A DNA stretch of 12,014 nucleotides from an uncultured Flavobacteriales bacterium (GTDB lineage Bacteria > Bacteroidota > Bacteroidia > Flavobacteriales_D > Sanyastnellaceae), in NCBI GenBank assembly GCA_938092195.1, contig CALKHD010000119.1, forward strand, positions 1 through 12,014, written 5' to 3'. A model generated the notes under the pieces. That model did no database searches. It saw only the letters and a program-made list of their open reading frames with translations, and had not been told where the DNA came from. The position numbers and the translations under genes were made by a program. Position 1 is the stretch's first letter. Each line of letters begins with the position of its first letter. Positions 7,155 through 12,014 of this stretch are shown one piece after another.

Positions 7155-7245
7155 TCACAACCGCCATTTCAACCCCACTGGTCTGCTGGCATGATGGCTT
7201 CGAGATTCAGTGTTTTCCCGCTGGGCGGTGGCCCCGAGCTGCAGG

Positions 7246-9216
7246 TCATTGGGGAATGCAGTCCATTCCAAATTCGGCCAGAACCATGAGCAAGTCGCCG
7301 GCCCCTACCAAGGTGTCGTGGTCTAGGTCCGCAGGGCAAGTGTTGGCGGCAAACGCGCACGAGCCATCGTCCCAGCCGGCCTGAGCATCGAAATTCAATG
7401 CTCCCGAATAGGTGCAGCCTCCTGTGGAGGAGAGAGTGGCGAGTTGAAAGTCGAAGTGGCTAAAATTGAAGCCGGGCGCATCGATGTGAATGCTGAAGGT
7501 ATGCGGGCCAACTGGCAGGTTAACTCCGGCAATGTGCAGGCTTTCCCATTGGTCCCAACCGCCTGTCATGGGGACAGTTGGGGATTGGGCGATCAAGGAC
7601 CCGTCGAGGTCGAGGTGGAATGCTCCATTGCCTTGTGGAGAGGCTACACGCACCGCCAGGTCATAGGCGCCGGGATACAAAACGTGGATGGTGTAGCTCA
7701 GCCATTCTCCCTCTGCAGCCCAGCCCACACACCAACCGTTGGATGCGGAGGTGTCGTTGCACGCTTCCAAATCCACACCGTCATTGCGGTAGGCCCATCC
7801 ATTGTTCCAAGCGGTGAATTCGCCGGTGGTCACTTCGTAGTTCGCCACTTGATTGTCCCAATAGGCATATCCAAGGCGCCCAAGGTCATAGTCGCTGGCA
7901 AACAAGCCGGCCGGGGCGACGTGAGGACCATTGAAGGGAAGGGTGGCATTGCTTTGGGGCTGGCGCATCATGGCGTCGATGACGTCCGTGTTGATTTTGC
8001 AATGCGCTGTTTTGAGGTTTTCGGTGAGTTCCATAAGAACGGCGGTCGCCTCTCCGGAGGAAGGCGCTGGGCCGGTCCCTCCCCAATGGTCCAAAAGTGC
8101 ATCATACCCTGCAGGCTTGGCCACCGAAATGACACCTGAGATGCTCTCGACTTTTTTGAGGGGCCACCACGCCCAACCCACATTCAACCCTTCCAGCAGG
8201 TGGATGGCATCGCGGAACCAAGCGTTGGAGTTTTCTCCGCTTTCCCCCAAAAACAAGGGCACATTGTGGGTGCTCCTCAAATCCAAAAAGTCTTGCAAAG
8301 ACGCTTGGTCATTGAAGTTCCAGTACTTGTGAGGGGAATAAGCCATGTTGCCGTCCCAAGGGGGCGTGAGGCCTGTAAAGTCGTTGGCAAACCAGTTGCC
8401 TTCAATGAAAATGGTGTGGTGTGGATCGACCGTTCGGATACTGTCTGTGCACCGTTGGTAAAGGGCACGGAGGGCGGTGCCTCCCGGAAGTTCCCAGTTG
8501 GGCTCGTTCAACAGGTCGTACCCCGCCACCCAAGGTTCATCGGAATAATGAGCGGCGATGCGTTTCCAAAGTGATGCTGTTTTAGCCCGATTCTCCTCGC
8601 TTTCCCAGAGTGAGGGATGGCTGGGGTTGTAATCGGAGATGGCTGAATTGTACCCTTGACCACCCGGAGCGGCGTGCAGGTCAAGCAATGCGTACATCTG
8701 TCGCTCTTTGCACCATTGAACCAAGCTGTCGGTAAGCTCAAAACCGGTGGCCAACCAAGTGTTTTCAAAGGGCACAGGTTCGTCCTGAATAGGCAGGGTG
8801 AACAGGTTGTAATGCAAGGGGACGCGGACCATGTTGAATCCCCAACTGTGCAGGGCTTCGATGTCGGCCTCTTGGACGTGGTTGTGGAGCCAGGCGTCAT
8901 AAAAAACAGAAGTGGCTTCTTCTCCAATCAAGCCTTGGATGGCTGCTTCAATTTCGTGCTGCGCGTTGGCGAAAGCAGAGGTTTGCAACATGTATCCTTC
9001 TTGGACCATCCAACCGCCCAGCCCCATGCCCTGGAGCAGGATGGGTTCACCTTGGCCGTTCACCAATTCTGTCCCATCGGCGTGCAGGAAACCTTGGGAC
9101 AGGCTGGGACGGGCAATGAGCATGAGGCCGGCCACAACAAATCCCATCCTGAATGGCGGCCGCCGCCTCTGGGGCAGGCAGCCAATGGCCGTCCAAAGGA
9201 ATTGCGGGAGGGACAT
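7246..9216 (-). CDS. GH5 glycoside hydrolase with CBM6-like domain and dockerin-like tail
   Basis: The protein has 656 residues. A signal peptide (basic PQRRRPPFR, core MGFVVAGLMLIA, cleavage near SLSQ) is followed by a GH5 catalytic domain (about 43-400): LLQGMGLGGWMVQEGYM, WGFNMVRVPLHYN, ALLDLHAAPGGQGYN, acid/base E238 in DLLNEPN, SPHKYW, and nucleophile E325 in PLFLGESGEN. Residues about 446-591 resemble CBM6: YRNDGVDLE, VGWAAEGEWLSYTIHV, GGWDQWE and FNFSHFDFQL. A CTY...DDGSC linker (601-620) leads to a dockerin-like tail (627-653, DLDHDTLVGAGDLLMVLAEFG). GH5 cleaves beta-linked glucans or mannans; LGGWMVQE recalls exo-beta-1,3-glucanase subfamilies, but the substrate is unproven. The start at 9216 is chosen because it is 12 bp after the upstream stop; the ATG at 9147 is a real alternative with a tidier signal peptide. 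There is no T9SS tail. It is the last gene of a likely three-gene operon. Confidence 0.92.
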   Translation of the reverse strand: MSLPQFLWTAIGCLPQRRRPPFRMGFVVAGLMLIARPSLSQGFLHADGTELVNGQGEPILLQGMGLGGWMVQEGYMLQTSAFANAQHEIEAAIQGLIGEEATSVFYDAWLHNHVQEADIEALHSWGFNMVRVPLHYNLFTLPIQDEPVPFENTWLATGFELTDSLVQWCKERQMYALLDLHAAPGGQGYNSAISDYNPSHPSLWESEENRAKTASLWKRIAAHYSDEPWVAGYDLLNEPNWELPGGTALRALYQRCTDSIRTVDPHHTIFIEGNWFANDFTGLTPPWDGNMAYSPHKYWNFNDQASLQDFLDLRSTHNVPLFLGESGENSNAWFRDAIHLLEGLNVGWAWWPLKKVESISGVISVAKPAGYDALLDHWGGTGPAPSSGEATAVLMELTENLKTAHCKINTDVIDAMMRQPQSNATLPFNGPHVAPAGLFASDYDLGRLGYAYWDNQVANYEVTTGEFTAWNNGWAYRNDGVDLEACNDTSASNGWCVGWAAEGEWLSYTIHVLYPGAYDLAVRVASPQGNGAFHLDLDGSLIAQSPTVPMTGGWDQWESLHIAGVNLPVGPHTFSIHIDAPGFNFSHFDFQLATLSSTGGCTYSGALNFDAQAGWDDGSCAFAANTCPADLDHDTLVGAGDLLMVLAEFGMDCIPQ

Positions 9217-9228
9217 GGGTGCGCCTGA

Positions 9229-10173
9229 TCAGAAGTTCATTCCGAGCCGGATGCGGACTTGGTTGATGGGGTCAATCGGATCAGCCCCCAAGGCCACCCA
9301 TTCGTTTTGTGAGGGGCCTCCCACGAACACGCTTGACCATGTCAACCCTGTGATGACAGGACCCACGCGATACGTCATCCCAATCGAGCCCACATGTGGC
9401 GGTGCAGCCACTGAATTGGGGGTGAGGGTGGGGCCAAGCTCATTGGGGTCCAGCAGTCCCTGGCCACCAAAGGATGCGGCTGCTTGAGATTCAATTTCAC
9501 TGTTCAAACCCAATGTGGTGCCAAGGCTGGCCGTCCAACCCAAACCGTGGGCCAGTTCTTGTTGTAGCACGAACTCTACGCGCCATCCACTGATGCCCTC
9601 TGCGAATACCCCATTGTTTTGGTATTGCCATTGGTTGCCATTGTGCAGGTCATCGTAATACAGGTATTGGTCCACATAATCCGCAAAACGGACCTGGTTC
9701 CAACTGGCCACCACGGATTCGCCATCGGCCCGGGTGCAATTCACATAGGCAGGAGACCAAGCCTGGCCCAGTTGCAGTCCAGCGGAAATCCCTTTCCACA
9801 CCGCGCGAGAGGCTCCTATGCGGATTGCTCCTGGCACATATCGACCTTGACCGTCTATGTCCTGGTTAAATCCCGATGAGCTCATCCTGTTCACGGCGTT
9901 GGTCAGGGTGTTGTTGCTCCATTCTGGATGTCCCAAGCTGGCCACACGGGTGATGTTGTTGTTGGTGTTGTTTTCGAATTGTTCGATGGTTCCGGTATCG
10001 AAGTCAATCCAAACCGTCCAAGGTCCCGCCTCTCCAGAGGACCAATTCCACCTGTTTGGTTCTTGGGTGTCGCTTTGATCGAACAGGCTTTCGTCCAGCT
10101 TTTGGGCTTGAAGCCCGGCGGTGCTAAACAGCACCGTTGCCAAGACCAAGGAATGGGCAGGGAAGCACTTCAT
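9229..10173 (-). CDS. Predicted outer-membrane beta-barrel protein, unknown function
   Basis: The protein has 314 residues. The signal peptide is MKCFPAHSLVLATVLFSTAGLQAQ. The mature part has many short alternating polar/hydrophobic strands (AIRIGASRAVWKGISAGLQLG, WRVEFVLQQELA, GLGWTASLGTTLGL, SIGMTYRVG, VITGLTWSSVFVGG), and the last strand ends VRIRLGMNF with a terminal Phe, as in BAM-assembled outer-membrane barrels. A polar Asn/Trp-rich N-terminal part (about residues 25-115) precedes the strands. No named family is recognised. Its ATG overlaps the TGA of the upstream lipoprotein gene (ATGA), so translation is probably coupled. The GH5 gene begins 12 bp after its stop. A barrel linked to a lipoprotein and a glycosidase could be a porin or an envelope scaffold; this is inference. 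Confidence 0.72.
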   Translation of the reverse strand: MKCFPAHSLVLATVLFSTAGLQAQKLDESLFDQSDTQEPNRWNWSSGEAGPWTVWIDFDTGTIEQFENNTNNNITRVASLGHPEWSNNTLTNAVNRMSSSGFNQDIDGQGRYVPGAIRIGASRAVWKGISAGLQLGQAWSPAYVNCTRADGESVVASWNQVRFADYVDQYLYYDDLHNGNQWQYQNNGVFAEGISGWRVEFVLQQELAHGLGWTASLGTTLGLNSEIESQAAASFGGQGLLDPNELGPTLTPNSVAAPPHVGSIGMTYRVGPVITGLTWSSVFVGGPSQNEWVALGADPIDPINQVRIRLGMNF

Positions 10174-10595
10174 TCTTCGGTTTGTTCAAAGACCAGTTTT
10201 CCGCCGAATCCCGCCACTTGAACCGTGATTGTGTTCACGAAGGGGCGGTGCTTTTGCTGAACGATGTACTTCGGATTGACCATCACGTCGAAATCCGTTC
10301 CTTTCAGTGCTTTGTGAATGGCGGCTTTGCGCTCCCGCATGCCTGGTCCGCGCTGGAAGATCATGCCGGGGTATTCCGCAAACTCACGGTCGCCCGAACG
10401 GAACAGTCCCAGCACCGTGCGCGTCTGTGACATGGCTTGCAGGGTGGTGCTGGTGTCCACCACCACACGGGCTTTGACGGGCTCGATGTCCAAAAGCGCC
10501 GTACCCTGGGCAAGTTGGGTGCTGCGAACAGTAGAGGTGGTGCAGCCCGTTGCCAGGGTGAGCACCACCCCAAGGGCGATAAGAAGTGGCTTCAT
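10170..10595 (-). CDS. Small predicted lipoprotein, unknown function
   Basis: The protein has 141 residues. The N-terminus MKPLLIALGVVLTLATGC is a lipoprotein signal with the acylated Cys at position 18; Ala rather than Leu at -3 makes the lipobox slightly atypical, and Leu sits at -4. The mature domain is small: ALLDIEPVKARVVVD, a RKAAIHKALKGTDFDVMVNP stretch and a closing beta segment TITVQVAGFGGKLVFEQ. The pattern of a helix with Ala/Lys, then 'D-hydrophobic-NP', then 'VxVxGFxG' is seen in small Bacteroidota lipoproteins, but no specific family is claimed. It is the first gene of the compact lipoprotein/barrel/GH5 group and shares an ATGA overlap with the barrel gene. The mature protein is probably anchored in the cell envelope. 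The 76 bp separating it from the DUF1801 gene show no terminator and no clear promoter. Confidence 0.75.
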   Translation of the reverse strand: MKPLLIALGVVLTLATGCTTSTVRSTQLAQGTALLDIEPVKARVVVDTSTTLQAMSQTRTVLGLFRSGDREFAEYPGMIFQRGPGMRERKAAIHKALKGTDFDVMVNPKYIVQQKHRPFVNTITVQVAGFGGKLVFEQTEE

Positions 10596-10671
10596 GGTTC
10601 GAATTTACTTTCTCTTGAATCGGATTGGCCGATGCGGAGTGCATTGGAATGGGGTCAGAATGGCGGAAGGG

Positions 10672-11076
10672 TCACTCCTTGGAATGGGGCATGCCCAATG
10701 CCCGCCTTCTTTCTGCAATCGCCTGCGTCAAGAGTTGCTTTAACCCTGGTTGTTCTGCATCGGCAAGGCTGCGGATTTTGATGTGGCGCATGTTCTTGCC
10801 GCTCCCTTCGAGCAGGGCATTCTGATTGTCCAAAGCGGCGCCCTGATAGAATCCCAGATTGACCCAATTCTTGTGTGGCAGGATGAAGGCATACCCTTCC
10901 GACATCTTTTTGGGGCCCACACCAAATGTGGCCGCTCGTTCTCCAAGCCTGACGACTTCGCAGGTGTTTGGATCCACCTCCAAAATGAGGGCTTTCAGCC
11001 GAATGACGACGGGTTGAAGGTCTTTTTCGGTGAGCTCCAGCAACTGGTGAAAGGAGGGAGGCGCTGTCTTGGACAT
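10672..11076 (-). CDS. DUF1801 (YdhG-like) domain protein
   Basis: The protein has 134 residues with no signal peptide, so it is cytoplasmic. It matches the DUF1801/YdhG-like fold: an N-terminal helix pair (HQLLELTEKDLQPVVIRLKALILEVDP), a central sheet (CEVVRLGERAATFGVG, GYAFILPHKNWVNLGFYQGA) and a C-terminal GKNMRHIKIRSLADAEQPGLKQLLTQAIAERR, corresponding to the family's 'G..MRHVK' loop and final helix. The length is typical for a single-domain member. The function is unknown at the biochemical level. It lies 66 bp after the T9SS cargo gene and 76 bp before the lipoprotein gene on the same strand; co-transcription is possible but unproven. The start at 11076 is an ATG without a Shine-Dalgarno site, as elsewhere in this window. 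Confidence 0.82.
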   Translation of the reverse strand: MSKTAPPSFHQLLELTEKDLQPVVIRLKALILEVDPNTCEVVRLGERAATFGVGPKKMSEGYAFILPHKNWVNLGFYQGAALDNQNALLEGSGKNMRHIKIRSLADAEQPGLKQLLTQAIAERRRALGMPHSKE

Positions 11077-11142
11077 GTTTTGGATCCAATGGAGGGGAAG
11101 AGTTTGTGCAAGGCCTTCCGGCTTCGGCCTCGTTCACTGGGG

Positions 11143-12014
11143 TCAGAGTTTGATGACCTTGAAGTTTCGGGCAAAGGTTGAATTGAAGCACCTCACGATG
11201 TAAGTCCCGCGAGCGAGGCCTTGCAAGGACATCACGGTCTGCATGGCACCTCTTCCGATGGTGGCCGATTGGACGGTCCTGCCGAGGTGGTCATGCACCA
11301 CCACTTGGATCGCTTCGTCTGTACTTTCAAAGGAGACCAGCTGAACCGTGAGTTCGTGGCTGGTGGGATTGGGATACAGCCTGATGTCGTTTTCGATGAC
11401 CGGTTGGTCTTCAACATCGACAATGCCGAGTGCCAACAAGGGGATGTGGTATTCGAATTCACAGATGCCGTCATTGTCCAGGACCACCACGTTGTAGTCC
11501 CCCACAGGAAGGCCTGTAAACTCGCCCGTTTCATAGAAGGTCTGTCCACCGTCTATGCTGTACTCCGCTGTGTTTTCGCCTGAATTGACCGTGATCACAA
11601 TGGCACCATCTGTGGTCACCACAGAGGCAGGGTGGTTCACCGCAATTCCAATGTTGGTGAAGTCACAAACGTCAATCGAAACGGTTTCCTCATAGGTGCA
11701 CTGTCCGGATTCATTTTGGACGACCACTTCATAGAGCCCAGGCTCGAGGTTGTCAAAGGTGTTGTCGCTGCCAAACGACTGTCCACCATCGATGCTGTAT
11801 GTGAAGTTGGCCCCATCTGAGAGGATGTTGATGACAACAGTGCCGTCATTGTTCACCTCAGATGTGGCGTGTTCGACGTCGATTTCAGCTGCAAGTTGGC
11901 ACCCGCCATCGCCCGCGCAGAAAAACTCAATGGCTTCATAGCTGAACTCACCGTCGTTGAACACCACGACCTCGCCATTGGAGTTCAAGACTTGGAAGTT
12001 TCCTTCACCGTATG
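11143..12014 (-). CDS. T9SS type A sorting-domain protein with SprB-like repeats, C-terminal part (5' end outside the window)
   Basis: The frame is open to the right edge (visible start ...YGEGNFQVLNSNGEV), so the N-terminus and signal peptide are missing; about 289 residues are visible. Two related repeats of about 70 residues follow (11677-11883 and 11440-11652), each with an NDGTVVI/TDGAIVI strand and a YSIDGGQ(S/T)F motif followed by a (L/V)xxGxYxVVV strand, as in SprB-type adhesin repeats of Bacteroidota. The C-terminal ~85 residues are a type A sorting domain: LYPNPTSHELTVQL at 11338-11379, VVVHDHLGRTV, the GLARGTYIV turn and terminal FKVIKL. The T9SS exports such cargo across the outer membrane and removes the tail. 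The role is likely surface-bound or secreted, perhaps adhesive, but any catalytic domain lies outside the window. No terminator was seen downstream. Confidence 0.93.
   Translation of the reverse strand, partial: YGEGNFQVLNSNGEVVVFNDGEFSYEAIEFFCAGDGGCQLAAEIDVEHATSEVNNDGTVVINILSDGANFTYSIDGGQSFGSDNTFDNLEPGLYEVVVQNESGQCTYEETVSIDVCDFTNIGIAVNHPASVVTTDGAIVITVNSGENTAEYSIDGGQTFYETGEFTGLPVGDYNVVVLDNDGICEFEYHIPLLALGIVDVEDQPVIENDIRLYPNPTSHELTVQLVSFESTDEAIQVVVHDHLGRTVQSATIGRGAMQTVMSLQGLARGTYIVRCFNSTFARNFKVIKL
11440..11883 (-). repeat. Two degenerate protein repeats inside the T9SS cargo gene
   Basis: Repeat 1 (11677-11883) and repeat 2 (11440-11652) code for paralogous beta-rich units of about 70 residues. 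The best-kept motif is YSIDGGQSF at 11773-11799 and YSIDGGQTF at 11536-11562, each with a Cys-containing (QCTYE / ICEFE) strand near the unit end. DNA identity looks low outside this motif, so the units are old rather than recently duplicated. Confidence 0.7.

Noticed and set aside
7155..7245. Bidirectional terminator between the converging YdjM-type and GH5 genes
   Set aside because: Only a 4-bp CCCC/GGGG pairing with a long loop and no T-run on either strand was found.
7444..8139. A 231-codon open frame on the + strand opposite the GH5 gene
   Set aside because: Antisense shadow of the CBM6 and late catalytic region of GH5; no signal peptide and no family resemblance.
11077..11142. AGGCC-GAAGCCGGAA-GGCCT inverted repeat after the T9SS gene as a terminator
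   Set aside because: A short stem of self-complementary GGCC blocks with no T-run behind it on the minus strand.

Overview
The window looks like chromosomal DNA from a member of the Bacteroidota, probably a Flavobacteriales-type organism. A type IX secretion (T9SS) type A sorting tail, a FISUMP-domain protein and a Cys-rich 'DDGSC' linker all point that way. So do the lack of Shine-Dalgarno sites before most starts and a promoter close to the Bacteroidota TTG-N19-TAnnTTTG pattern. No tRNA, rRNA, insertion sequence, phage gene or CRISPR array was found.

Layout. The left edge carries the last ~110 codons of a GH30 glycoside hydrolase (+), then an unrecognised secreted or membrane-associated protein (+), then a 246-bp non-coding stretch with nested inverted repeats and a clear + strand intrinsic terminator. 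Two minus-strand genes follow: a RimB-RimK fusion (retropepsin-like domain plus ATP-grasp ligase) and a full-length RecQ helicase. Divergent from recQ are a secreted FISUMP protein and a YdjM-type membrane protein (both +). These converge on a long minus-strand block that runs to the right edge. In transcription order the block holds the end of a T9SS cargo protein with two repeats, a DUF1801 protein, a small lipoprotein, an outer-membrane beta-barrel candidate and a GH5-CBM6 glycosidase.

How the genes may work together. The lipoprotein, barrel and GH5 genes are packed tightly (an ATGA overlap, then a 12-bp gap) and are probably one operon making cell-envelope and extracellular polysaccharide-degrading products. 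With the GH30 fragment this suggests beta-glucan use, but the substrate is inference. RimBK and RecQ are housekeeping functions (ribosomal protein S6 modification and DNA repair). The FISUMP protein and the GH5 enzyme share a short dockerin-like calcium-loop module, N-terminal in one and C-terminal in the other.

Nothing here clearly amounts to a new defence or mobile system. The points most worth a second look are the lipoprotein/barrel/GH5 operon, the shared dockerin-like module, and the structured non-coding element at about 1327-1437.
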